Shown here: positions 49,260-59,164 of the stretch, one piece after another
Position numbering within the stretch: position 1 is the first letter of the stretch
Layout of the letters: each line of letters begins with the position of its first letter
DNA from: Calliphora vicina
Taxonomy: Eukaryota > Arthropoda > Insecta > Diptera > Calliphoridae
NCBI RefSeq assembly: GCF_958450345.1
Contig: NC_088783.1
Span: 85,767,895-85,831,894, forward strand
Direction of reading: 5' to 3'
Length of the DNA stretch: 64,000 nt
Program-made: the position numbers and the translations under genes
The notes under the pieces: model-generated
What the model was told of the DNA's origin: nothing
The model's input: the letters and a program-made list of their open reading frames with translations, nothing else
The model's database searches: none

Positions 49260-50601
49260 ATAAATATTTCTCTAGACAAAATGAAAGATATTCAAAGCAT
49301 ATACATATGTACGTATATCTTTCCATCAGATCCGTGTGGTCATTTGAAAGATATTTTATTCCGTAGTTAATCAGAACATGTCGTCCTCACAATGCAATAA
49401 AAAATCACAACTATCTCAGAAAATATATGTTTTTATTTTAAAATCAAAAATTTAATTCTTACTGAGACACCCTATATATAAAAATAACGAATTCGAAATG
49501 CCTATTATAATTAAATTTTTTCTTTTTTAAAAACTTGTTAAATATTTGTACGTGAAGATAACATAAGATTTTTATATTTACAAAATATCATACACTTTTT
49601 ATTGTATATCTATAAAAATGGCCCATACGGTATCATAACACATTAAATTTTTAGCAAAAATGGATATACAATAAAATTGGTTCACAATATCTTTGAAATT
49701 ATAAGAGATATAAACCTGTCGATTGAACAGATCGACAGATCTAAGAATTTTAACCCAGAAAATGGTGTTAACTCATTTTTTTTTTGATTTTGTGATATAC
49801 GTGAAGATAATTTCGGGACGACGACATGTAAAAATATATTTTTACATTTGTAAGTAAAGAGTTCTGAAGGACTATTTATATTTTAAATTTCAACTCATTC
49901 AGATCATAAATGAATTTTTGTCGATTTTTTTAAGAAATGTTATCGGGTCTAACATTTGAGGGTCACGCATTGGCCCCCATTACATCTAGGAAGCTGAACA
50001 ACTGAAAATCAACTCGAAAACCAGCCATTATAAACCATTGTGTAGTGAGAATGATCCCTATAATATAATGAAAATAGCTATAATTGGATATCTTGAGAAT
50101 TAATATAGTTAAGCAAACCTTGTTACCAATTGTAATGATATGTTCACACTTTGGCTTTTAAACGCGTTTAAGCAAAATTTTGATTAAGTTAATCAAAGCC
50201 GTTCACATTACATTTTAGATGATTAAGTTGACACTAAAATGATTAAGTTGACAAATAAAAAAAACAAACAAATTTATATTTCTATAAGGCATTAAATAGG
50301 ATATTTTAATAGGATAATAGATATCAGCAGATTATTTTAAACTTTTTAATTATGAAATTGTGAACATTGCAATGTTCAATCAATGCATTGATGAATTATT
50401 TAAAGTTTTTTAAGAAAAAAAAACATCTGTCAAAATTTATTTATCGGTACTACACTACATCATAGTCAGTTTGAAGTATGTTCAGGTGATTCTGTGCGAT
50501 TAATGAAGTGATTAAGTTTTAATCATGTCAATTTGAAGTGATTAACAAATCATTTAAATGTATGGATAATCATCTTGAATTTGAAGTGATTAGAGCTTAA
50601 T

Positions 50602-51371
50602 AGTTACATATGTATATATATTTATATGTATGTATAAGTATATTAATTTATCCAGTATAAATACCCCCACTATATTGTTAGTACGTAAGTCTATATAATA
50701 TTCATACTCACTTAAATATATATACATACGTACATACATATATAAAATAAGTACTCATGATTCTGCATGCCCAATTTTGTTTTGTTTTCTTGTTACTAGC
50801 TGATGCAATAATAGATCAAACATGCACAATCTTGCCTACCTATTTATATACACATAATGCGTATATTAAATAAGTAATCATGATTCTGCATGCTCAATTT
50901 TATTTTGTTCTCTTCTATAATTAACTGATATACATATATCACTACTTACTTACATACGCACAGCATATCTAAAAATAAAGTAAACATGATCGTGCATGTT
51001 CATTCTTGGTTTGCATATATGTCTACTTACTTACATATGCACAGCATATATAATTTTAAGTAAACATGATTGTGCATGCTCATTATTGTTTTGCCTATTT
51101 GTCTATGCAATATTTTTGTTACTATGCACTTGTTTATCACTAAAGAAATAATTAAACATGCATGATCATGATCGGTATTTATTACCGTTTTCTATTCTTG
51201 TAAAAGCTTATTATAAAACACTTAATTATAAGAATTGATGTGTAGTTGGATTTGAGGATTGATCTTGAACACATCTTTAACACAAATTTAAAATAAAAAT
51301 ATAAATTAATAAAATAATAAAATAAATAACTTTGTTTTTTTTATATAATATAAAAATCCTACGATAAAACT
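50602..51371 (+). repeat. 5' LTR of the gypsy-like element
   Basis: It starts AGTTACATATG and ends AAAACT. A TATAAATA box lies at 50656-50663, with transcription expected about 30 bp downstream. AATAAA-like signals cluster at 51305-51330. The final T is shared with the first base of the primer-binding site. Confidence 0.95.
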
Positions 51372-51388
51372 GGCGCAGTCGGTAGGAT
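51371..51388 (+). other. Primer-binding site complementary to tRNA-Ser 3' end
   Basis: TGGCGCAGTCGGTAGGAT begins at the LTR edge with TGG (complement of CCA) and continues as the complement of a serine tRNA acceptor and T stem. This is the primer used by the 17.6/297 group. Confidence 0.85.
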
Positions 51389-52406
51389 TGCCCAAATAAT
51401 CCTTGCTATAAGTGCAAATTATATGCAAAGGATATTTGACATTTTAATGTCCTTGTGGGCAATCATAAAAAAATTTTAATTGAAAACTAAAAAAAAAATA
51501 TTCTTACATAAGTGCAAATTATGTTTGTGTAATAAAACATTAAAAAACTATAAACATAAAAAATAGTATATTTTTAGTGAGAATTTCGAAAAATAGTAAA
51601 CTTAAACAACAAAATTAAAAAAAAAAAAAAAAACTATTTTTATAAACTATAAATTTTATTTTTGTAATCTCTAATTTTTTGAAAATATCGTATCAAAAGA
51701 AAATTTACTGTAAAAAAAAAAATAATAAATAAACTTAAAAATAAAATATTTTGAAGTTCAAAAGAAAAAACTTTACGCAACAAAAAACAACATAAGTGCA
51801 AATTATGTTGGTATAATAAAACATTAAAAAAAATAATAAACATAAAAACAGTATATTTTTTTAGTGAGAATTTTTTCAAGTAAATGTTGAAAAATAATAA
51901 ACTTAAACATTAAAAATAAAATTAAAAAAAAATTAAATTTTTGTTGTAATCTCTAATTTTTTATGAAAATTGACCGTTATAAAAAAAATAAATAAATTAA
52001 ATTCATAAATAAACTTAAAAATAAAACATTTTGAAATTGAAAAAAAAAATTTACGCAACAAAAAAAATAAACAACATAATAAATTATACAAATTCAGAAG
52101 CTGCATAATACTACCAAGAAACCGTATACAGATTTAAATTGTACAGTAAAATAAAGGCCATCGTTGCAGAAGAAATATCATCATTTAAAATTGTTTATTG
52201 TTAAGTATTGTATTATATTGTATATTTCGTATATATGTATGTATATTATTAAAGTCTTAAAATAATTATTGAAAAAAAATTTTTTCTTTTTACCAAATTT
52301 GTAATTTCAAATAATTCGTAAAACTTAAATATAATTAAGTTCAATATATAGTATATAATAATACAGTTTCTTCCTAAAAATATATATTTTTTTTATTATA
52401 TACAAA
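51389..52406 (+). other. 5' leader of the retrotransposon
   Basis: It is extremely A-rich with no supported frame. Two partly repeated segments containing ATAAGTGCAAATTATGTT (about 51508 and 51791) suggest an internal duplication. Packaging signals would be expected here but cannot be recognised by eye. Confidence 0.6.
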
Positions 52407-53627
52407 ATGGCTCAGGAAAACGTTGCATTTGTTCCAATTACCCTTAACCCTCTTACATTAATTGAACGATTACCGGAATTTTCAGGCGAAAAACAAGATT
52501 TGTACACATTTATTTCTCTCGTTGATAGAATCAACCCGCTTTTCCTTCAATATGATAATCCTTCTCAATTATTATTCATAGATTTAATTAAAAGCAAATT
52601 CAGAGGTAAAGCCAAAGAGGCTCTTGAGATAAATTTTCATGCTCAATCGTGGTCTGAAATTAAAACAGTTTTAATTAATTACTTCGGTGAACATCAGAGT
52701 GTGGAAATACTGTACGATAAGCTTCGATCCACAATTTTCAGAACAAATACTGTGGATTTTTATAACGAAATTAAAGACAGGCTTCGAAGCCTTAATAATA
52801 AAACTGTATCGGATTTGGGAATAAATTTGAATAGCGAGCAAATTGCTTGCAATAATATGAGAACTGCTCTCAATATTTTTAGACAAAAAATTCCAGAACC
52901 GATGAGAACAATATTGGCGTGTAGAAATCCCCAGACTCTAGAGGAGGCCATGAATATTATTTTTGCATCAGGATACGGTAATTATAGGGTTGCTAATGAA
53001 CCTCGTAATTTAGAAAATAGGAATATAAATCGGTCTAATACGGATAATAGGGGCAAACGCGCTAATCCAAATTCTAGCTTTTATAGGAATGAAATCCGTT
53101 ATGATAATGGTCCACATAACAGGAATAATTTTACCAGATCTAATGATAGTTACGGCTTCAAACCCCGGAATACTAATTTTGATTATAATAACCGAAATGG
53201 CTTCGGCAATAATAATAATAATGGTCAAATCTATGGCAACAATTTTTCTAACCCTAATAACAATGGGCAGAACTTTTCGAAACCTTTTCAGGACAGGAAT
53301 TCATACTTTCGACAACAGATCCCTGAACCAATGGATATTAATATGGTTCATAATTTTAACCCTTTAGTTAATACACCACAGTTTTGTCCCAATTTTTCAA
53401 ATCCAATTTCTAAAGACCGTTATTGCGAACGTCCTTTAGAGAATTTAAGACAATCTGGTGGAATTCAAAGTTCTTGGAATAATGCATCTTTGATGCCACG
53501 GGAAACCCTGAATTTTTCAGGCCAATTTCATAACACAGAACAACTAAATTCAAACTTAAATACGGATGAGAACCATACGGCACAAAATTTTCATTTTCCG
53601 GCCTCTCCGGAGAGCTACCGTATATAA
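52407..53627 (+). CDS. gag: Gag polyprotein of the gypsy-like element
   Basis: This 406-codon frame starts at ATG in AAAATGGCT and is the first long frame after the leader. Residues 1-190 form the capsid-like part, with LIERLPEFSGEKQDLYTFIS and WSEIKTVLINYFGEHQSVE, typical of insect gypsy Gag proteins. Residues about 195-310 are very rich in Asn and Arg (RNx and GNNNNN runs), a basic low-complexity tail that probably binds RNA. No CCHC zinc knuckle is present, as in related insect elements where a basic region replaces it. The C-terminus overlaps pol by 58 nt and ends at TAA 53625-53627. Gag would assemble cytoplasmic virus-like particles. The frame is undamaged. Confidence 0.9.
   Translation: MAQENVAFVPITLNPLTLIERLPEFSGEKQDLYTFISLVDRINPLFLQYDNPSQLLFIDLIKSKFRGKAKEALEINFHAQSWSEIKTVLINYFGEHQSVEILYDKLRSTIFRTNTVDFYNEIKDRLRSLNNKTVSDLGINLNSEQIACNNMRTALNIFRQKIPEPMRTILACRNPQTLEEAMNIIFASGYGNYRVANEPRNLENRNINRSNTDNRGKRANPNSSFYRNEIRYDNGPHNRNNFTRSNDSYGFKPRNTNFDYNNRNGFGNNNNNGQIYGNNFSNPNNNGQNFSKPFQDRNSYFRQQIPEPMDINMVHNFNPLVNTPQFCPNFSNPISKDRYCERPLENLRQSGGIQSSWNNASLMPRETLNFSGQFHNTEQLNSNLNTDENHTAQNFHFPASPESYRI
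53570..53627 (+). promoter_or_regulatory. -1 programmed ribosomal frameshift region, gag to pol
   Basis: In the gag/pol overlap, AAATTTT (53585-53591) is placed in the gag frame as A-AAT-TTT, the canonical X-XXY-YYZ slippery heptamer. Five bases later TCCGG (53597-53601) pairs with CCGGA (53607-53611) around CCTCT, with a further T-G pair, a compact GC-rich hairpin in very AT-rich surroundings. Slipping back one base enters the pol frame, which is open from 53570. Pol lies in the -1 frame relative to gag, as required. Confidence 0.75.
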
Positions 53628-56600
53628 TACTGAAGAATAAACTTAAATTTTTAGTGGACACAGGAGCCTCTCACTCAATTGTGAATCCTGGGCTATGTGA
53701 TCCAAAATGGAAAATAAGGTCAAAGACCTTAACACTAAGGACCTTGCAGAATACGATATTGTCGGACACCATATATCGAGTACCGTTGTTCTCGGAATTG
53801 GGAGATAGTACTGAGAGAATGTGTTTGATAGAGTGCAAATTTCATGAGGAGTATGACGGAATTATAGGTAACGACATTTTACGGACTTACAACGCAATTG
53901 TAGATTATGATAAAAATCTATTGATAATAAACAATAGAATAGTACCTTTGATATTTCCAAAATTTAACCACGTAAAACTCGTTACTCATGTTGAGTGCGG
54001 ATTAATACACATTAAGCAACATTGCAACAGTGCTGGGGAAGTTATTGCAAACGAGGGTGTTTATAATGCGCAAAATTTTAAGGTCGATATAAAGACACTT
54101 GCCAAATGCCCGGATATAATCTACCTAACTAAGGAAAATTCTTGGCCAGTTACTCCCGACAATTATTATTTAGTGAACGACAATGTAATGCAAGAAGATA
54201 ATCGTGAAATTCCATTATTTGACAAAATTAAAACGGATCATTTAAATTTCGAAGAAAAGCATAATTTGAGAAATATTTTAAATAATTTTAGCGAACTGTT
54301 TTATGAACCTAATTCGAATTTATCATTCACGAATGCTATTAAACACCGGATTATTACCAAGGACGAACTACCAGTTTTTTCGAGAGCTTATAGATACCCT
54401 TATATACACAAGGATGAGGTGAAAAGACAAATTCAGGAGATGTTAGAATCCGGAATAATAAGATCTTCAAAATCCCCGTATTCCGCTCCTATATGGATTG
54501 TGCCAAAAAAGGATGACGCCAGTGGCTTGAAAAAATGGCGATTAGTAGTGGATTACAGGAAACTAAATGAGAACACTGTGGATGATCGTTTCCCTATTCC
54601 AAACATAGAGGAAATTTTAGACAAACTTGGTAGATGTATGTACTTTACGACTTTAGATCTAGCTAAGGGTTTTCACCAAGTAGAAATCGATGAAAGGGAT
54701 GTCCACAAGACCGCGTTCTCAGTTGAAGGGGGCCACTATGAATTCCTCAGAATGCCTTTCGGACTTAAAACTGCACCGGCTACATTTCAGAGGCTTATGA
54801 ATAGCATTTTAGGTGATCTTGTAAATAAGGTTTGTCTGGTTTACCTGGATGACATAATCGTCTATTCCACGTCCCTTCAGGAACATATTAATGCACTACG
54901 ACAAGTACTTGGAAGACTTAAGGAAGCAAATTTGAAAATTCAGATAGATAAGTGCGAGTTTTTAAAGCAAGAGACTGAATTTCTAGGTCACGTTGTCACC
55001 CGAAATGGTATAAAACCGAACCCTAAGAAGGTCGAGTGTGTAGTAAATTATCCATTACCTAAAACACAGAAACAAATTAAACAATTTTTAGGACTCAGTG
55101 GGTATTATCGGAAATTTATAAAGGATTACTCTAAGATAGCAAGGCCAATGACAAAATATTTAAAGAAGGATGCTAAAATTAATTTAGATGATACAGAGTA
55201 CGTGGAATGCTTTAGAACTTTGAAAATGCTTTTGGTTAACGACCCCATATTAGCACATCCCGATTTTAAAAAACAATTTGTTTTAAACACGGATGCAAGT
55301 AATTTTGCGCTGGGTGCCGTACTCTCACAAGACAACCACCCCATATGTTATGCAAGCAGAACGCTCAATCAACACGAAATAAATTATAGCACAGTCGAAA
55401 AGGAACTGCTAGCAGTAGTATGGGCCGTAACGTATTTTCGGCCTTATCTTTTTGGGAGGAAATTTCTTATCAAGACAGATCATCAACCTCTGCAATGGCT
55501 AGTTTCAATTAAGGAACCCAACTCTAAATTAATAAGATGGCGACTTAAATTGGAAGAATACGATTACGAAATTGTATACAAACGTGGCATAAATAATGGT
55601 AATGCAGACGCATTATCACGCATAGAACATCAGATAAACTTAATTCAACAACCACAACAAAGCATAATATCAACAAGCAATTCTCCACTAAATGTATATA
55701 AAAACCAAATTATTATTGAAAAGTCAAATAACGGTTCGTTAAAAATAATAAACAAGTCAATATTTAAGAACTCGAGAAAAATTATAACCGCAAGTAGTTT
55801 CAACGAGAGTGATATGATAGCTATAATTAAGAACTATTTTCACCCCACAGGAGTTAATGCTGTTTTTATCAGTGATAGTTCTCTGTATGAAATTTTTAGG
55901 GAAACCTTTTTAAAATATTTTTCAGGAAACCCCCATCTTAAAATTGTGAAATGCGACAATTTCCTTAACGATGTTGTAGATGAAAATAATCTTTATGAGT
56001 ATATTAAAAGCGAACATGAAAGAAATAATCATAGAGGTATAAGTGAAAACTTTGAGCAACTACGGCGTAAGATATATAATCCAAATTTAAAGGTCAGAAT
56101 TCAACAGTTTATTAACAGTTGTCACATCTGTAATATAGAAAAATATGACCGCAACCCTATAAAACAACATTATAAAATAACTGAAACACCTGACAGGCCT
56201 GGCCAAATTGTACATATAGATGTATTTTATAGTTTGGGAAAAACGCTATTTTTGACCATTATAGATAAATTTTCTAAATTCGCACAGGCAATAAGAATTC
56301 AAAACAGGACGTGGGTTGAATTTAAAAGGGCACTTATTCAATATCTTAGTATCGTAGGCAATATTGGGAAAATTATAACCGATAATGAATTGGGATTTAA
56401 AGCATTGCCACTTTTAGAATTTTTGAGACAAAGAAATATTGAAATACATTTTACTTCTAATAATAACCACACCTCTAATGCAGACGTAGAACGTCTTCAT
56501 AATACGATAAACGAACATATTCGCCTACTAAGACACGACCCTGAAAGGGACATTGACACTGTCGAGGAAAAGATTAATAAGGTAATTATGTTTTACAATA

Positions 56601-56908
56601 GCACAATACACTCTACAATAGGATGTAAACCTATCGATTTCCAAAACGGTCTAATAAAGGCTGAAGATTTTCCAAAAATTAAGGAGAAAATTAGAAAATT
56701 GAAGGAAAAGTCGATTGCTAATTTAAATTCTAATCGGGAAGAATGCGATGTTCAAACTGGTGATGTTTATCTTAAATGTGAAAGAGGTGGTAAAAACCAT
56801 GCAAAATTTCGAAAGATTAAAGTAGATCAATTAGACAGTGACCATGTTATAACTCAAACAGGTCACAAGTATTACAAATCACATATTAAAAGGAAGAAAA
56901 CACGCTAG
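53570..56908 (+). CDS. pol: Pol polyprotein: protease, reverse transcriptase, RNase H, integrase
   Basis: The frame is open from 53570 to TAA at 56908; translation is expected by frameshift from gag, not from the GTG at 53654. Counting from that GTG, the aspartic protease DTGAS is at residues 2-6. RT follows with the VPKKDD and WRLVVDYRKLN region, LPFGL-type MPFGLKTAPATFQ, and YLDD at about 397. RNase H has TDAS at about 546 and TDHQPLQW. Integrase has an HHCC zinc domain from about 784 to 832 (HxxxNH...CHIC), then Asp about 856 (IDVF), Asp about 910 (TDNE) and Glu about 946 (ADVERLH), a D,D(35)E triad. No chromodomain was seen. All catalytic motifs are present and uninterrupted. Confidence 0.95.
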   Translation, partial: EPYGTKFSFSGLSGELPYIILKNKLKFLVDTGASHSIVNPGLCDPKWKIRSKTLTLRTLQNTILSDTIYRVPLFSELGDSTERMCLIECKFHEEYDGIIGNDILRTYNAIVDYDKNLLIINNRIVPLIFPKFNHVKLVTHVECGLIHIKQHCNSAGEVIANEGVYNAQNFKVDIKTLAKCPDIIYLTKENSWPVTPDNYYLVNDNVMQEDNREIPLFDKIKTDHLNFEEKHNLRNILNNFSELFYEPNSNLSFTNAIKHRIITKDELPVFSRAYRYPYIHKDEVKRQIQEMLESGIIRSSKSPYSAPIWIVPKKDDASGLKKWRLVVDYRKLNENTVDDRFPIPNIEEILDKLGRCMYFTTLDLAKGFHQVEIDERDVHKTAFSVEGGHYEFLRMPFGLKTAPATFQRLMNSILGDLVNKVCLVYLDDIIVYSTSLQEHINALRQVLGRLKEANLKIQIDKCEFLKQETEFLGHVVTRNGIKPNPKKVECVVNYPLPKTQKQIKQFLGLSGYYRKFIKDYSKIARPMTKYLKKDAKINLDDTEYVECFRTLKMLLVNDPILAHPDFKKQFVLNTDASNFALGAVLSQDNHPICYASRTLNQHEINYSTVEKELLAVVWAVTYFRPYLFGRKFLIKTDHQPLQWLVSIKEPNSKLIRWRLKLEEYDYEIVYKRGINNGNADALSRIEHQINLIQQPQQSIISTSNSPLNVYKNQIIIEKSNNGSLKIINKSIFKNSRKIITASSFNESDMIAIIKNYFHPTGVNAVFISDSSLYEIFRETFLKYFSGNPHLKIVKCDNFLNDVVDENNLYEYIKSEHERNNHRGISENFEQLRRKIYNPNLKVRIQQFINSCHICNIEKYDRNPIKQHYKITETPDRPGQIVHIDVFYSLGKTLFLTIIDKFSKFAQAIRIQNRTWVEFKRALIQYLSIVGNIGKIITDNELGFKALPLLEFLRQRNIEIHFTSNNNHTSNADVERLHNTINEHIRLLRHDPERDIDTVEEKINKVIMFYNSTIHSTIGCKPIDFQNGLIKAEDFPKIKEKIRKLKEKSIANLNSNREECDVQTGDVYLKCERGGKNHAKFRKIKVDQLDSDHVITQTGHKYYKSHIKRKKTR

Positions 56909-57116
56909 AACTTAAAATTATTTAATACACTCATTATATACATAAGCCTTGTAATTATTTACTAAGTTATTTTAAGTTATAAAGAGCAAAAATATATGTA
57001 TGATTATTTTTAATTACTTTTCTAAAGATTGTTTAATACTTAATAAATAATATTTAAATATCCTTGTTGCTAATTTACATTTTATTTTGCAAAACAAAAA
57101 AAATATATGTATGTAC
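56909..57116 (+). other. 3' tail of the retrotransposon, part 1
   Basis: AT-rich and non-coding. No env frame follows pol here or in 57906-58063. Confidence 0.8.
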
Positions 57117-57897
57117 TAGGGATGCCAAACGGGACTGGGTTTTACAAATCCCGGGATTCGGGATTTTAGAAATGTAAATCCCGGGATCCCGGGATTTTTC
57201 GGGACCCCGGGATTTTTCGGGATCCCGGGATTTTTCGGGATTTCAGGATTTTTCGGGACTTCGGGATTTTAGTTAAACTTCAAAAACATCAAATTCAACA
57301 ATAAAAACTATTATATCATTAATATATTTAAGTAAAAACATAACAAATCAAAAACTAATGCGTTAAATTAAAATAAAATGGTCCATGATTTCCCCTAGCT
57401 CCATACAATTGTCCCCCGGAGTACTGTTTGAGCAGTCATAAATATCTTGATTATGCGGCAATCCTTATAAAATTTTGCACAAAATAAGTTGTAAATACTC
57501 TGAAATTATACTGTAAAGTACTGCGGAAATCGGGCTACATTTGCCCCTAGTCCCCTTTAGAAAATAACTTGAAGATACATTTCGTAAAAGTGTAAATTGT
57601 GTAAAAGCCTGTTAATGCAAGGGAGACGTGCTGCTCTCCGATTCAAATGAAAAAATCTGTCTGCGTTTGGATTTGAAGCGAGATTAGTATTATAAAAAAT
57701 ATGCTGAAATTTAGCTTTCTAAGTATTTTGGGTGCTTCAAAAATCTTCCTAAAATATCAAAAATCTCATAATATTTCGGGATTTGTTAATCCCGAAAAAT
57801 CCCGGGATTCTTTTTCACAAATCCCGGGATTCGGGAAATCCCGATCCCGAAAAATCCCGGGATTTTCGGGATCGGGATTTCGGGATTGGCATCCCTA
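57117..57897. mobile_element. hAT-like MITE (CCCGGGATT family) inside the retrotransposon
   Basis: The ends TAGGGATGCCAA and TTGGCATCCCTA form a 12-bp inverted repeat. The flanks are identical 8-mers, GTATGTAC (57109-57116 and 57898-57905). Both subterminal regions consist of repeats of CCCGGGATTTTTCGGGAT and its inverse (57150-57270 and 57775-57885), a sudden GC-rich motif array. The core is AT-rich and non-coding. Insertion between pol and the 3' LTR leaves both genes intact. Confidence 0.9.
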
Positions 57898-58063
57898 GTA
57901 TGTACATATATATAAAAAAAAAATAATAATAATAATTCTAAATGTAAAAATAATAATATTAAATGTAATGTAAGTAATTAATTATGTATGTCTTCATGTA
58001 CGTAGTACATATGCTGTAATATTGTTATTTCTAAATTGTTTTCCTCGGAGCGTCAATCAAACG

Positions 58064-58070
58064 TTGGGGG
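58064..58070 (+). other. Polypurine tract
   Basis: TTGGGGG immediately precedes the 3' LTR start (AGTTACAT), the position required for plus-strand priming. Confidence 0.7.
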
Positions 58071-58839
58071 AGTTACATATGTATATATATTTATATGTAT
58101 GTATAAGTATATTAATTTATCCAGTATAAATACCCCCACTATATTGTTAGTACGTAAGTCTATATAATATTCATACTCACTTAAATATATATACATACGT
58201 ACATACATATATAAAATAAGTACTCATGATTCTGCATGCCCAATTTTGTTTTGTTTTCTTGTTACTAGCTGATGCAATAATAGATCAAACATGCACAATC
58301 TTGCCTACCTATTTATATACACATAATGCGTATATTAAATAAGTAATCATGATTCTGCATGCTCAATTTTATTTTGTTCTCTTCTATAATTAACTGATAT
58401 ACATATATCACTACTTACTTACATACGCACAGCATATCTAAAATTAAGTAAACATGATCGTGCATGTTCATTCTTGGTTTGCATATATGTCTACTTACTT
58501 ACATATGCACAGCATATATAATTTTAAGTAAACATGATTGTGCATGCTCATTATTGTTTTGCCTATTTGTCTATGCAATATTTTTGTTACTATGCACTTG
58601 TTTATCACTAAAGAAATAATTAAACATGCATGATCATGATCGGTATTTATTACCGTTTTCTATTCTTGTAAAAGCTTATTATAAAACACTTAATTATAAG
58701 AATTGATGTGTAGTTGGATTTGAGGATTGATCTTGAACACATCTTTAACACAAATTTAAAATAAAAATATAAATTAATAAAATAATAAAATAAATAACTT
58801 TGTTTTTTTTATATAATATAAAAATCCTACGATAAAACT
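58071..58839 (+). repeat. 3' LTR of the gypsy-like element
   Basis: 769 bp, matching the 5' LTR apart from one 1-bp indel and one adjacent substitution near 58443. Confidence 0.95.
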
Positions 58840-58882
58840 CTTAATCACGTTTTAGATGATTAACTCTGCAAATGTGAACATA

Positions 58883-59164
58883 GTATAAGAGTCGTTAAAC
58901 GTTGTGTAAATTCCGTTGATACCGGTGTCCTGTTATTCCAACAATTAAGGTGCTCGGAGAAAAGTATCCTTCCCATACAAATTAAATATTTATTATCCAA
59001 TATCTGGAGAAGAATAATAGTGGCATTCTCAAAACTTTGCGTGAGTTATTTTGTTGTCATTGTGCATAGTTGCGAATAACAACAACATTATCATTATCGA
59101 GTATTTTGAGAACTACTATAGACAGAGTTTTCATACTTCGTTTAAATTGCTTTGTTGTCAGTAT
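58883..59164. other. AT-rich non-coding stretch
   Basis: Nothing recognisable. Confidence 0.4.

Larger units (their letters stand above)
47517..49823. mobile_element. Decayed DNA transposon with TTATCTTCACGTA terminal motifs
   Basis: The left end CGTCACTCCGAAGTTATC and the inverse complement of the right end (CGTCGTCCCGAAATTATC) match, both continuing into TTCACGTA. The 13-mer TTATCTTCACGTA occurs at 47530 and 47843 on the plus strand. As its inverse it recurs at 49549 and 49798, so each terminal region carries two copies facing inward. It interrupts repeat copy 3. It encloses a broken plus-strand coding region (48750-49259) that I take as its own, and a minus-strand mariner-type relic (48040-48720), probably a later or chimeric insertion. 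Exact borders and the duplication are unresolved. Confidence 0.55.
47432..50045 (+). repeat. CACTGTG-ended repeat family, copy 3, interrupted
   Basis: The left portion (GATCGAGCAAAATTTAAAAA, then CTTCAAGTAAAAGAGATAGC) and right portion (TGTAAAAATATATTTTTACA, GGACTATTTATATTTTAAAT, GGCCCCCATTACATCTAGG, ending AAACCATTGTG) align in order with copy 2. The element at 47517-49823 is inserted between them. Confidence 0.6.
50602..58839 (+). mobile_element. Gypsy-superfamily LTR retrotransposon (17.6/297-like), nearly intact
   Basis: The order is 5' LTR, tRNA-Ser primer site, about 1-kb leader, gag, pol by -1 frameshift, 3' tail, polypurine tract, 3' LTR. The LTRs run AGT...ACT and are 770 and 769 bp. 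My read-through finds only one local difference (CTAAAAATAAAGTAA versus CTAAAATTAAGTAA near 50970 and 58440), so the insertion is very recent. The flanking direct repeat CTTAAT (50596-50601 and 58840-58845) is the apparent target duplication; only 4 to 6 bp is usual in this group, and the exact LTR edge could shift by a base. There is no env gene. A hAT MITE sits at 57117-57897. Both coding frames are open, so the copy may be active. Confidence 0.95.
50139..58882. mobile_element. MITE with TGTTCACA ends, split by the LTR retrotransposon
   Basis: The left end TATGTTCACACTTTG (50139) and right end CAAATGTGAACATA (to 58882) are inverse complements apart from one indel, with TA at both edges. Its body, about 500 bp without the insertion, has repeated GATTAAGTTGACA and AGTGATTA motifs. 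These run directly up to the retrotransposon at 50601 and resume at 58840. It is the oldest layer of the nest. Confidence 0.65.

Noticed and set aside
53654..53656. GTG as the start codon of pol
   Set aside because: Eukaryotic initiation at this GTG is implausible. The frame is open back to 53570 and a full frameshift signal lies upstream.
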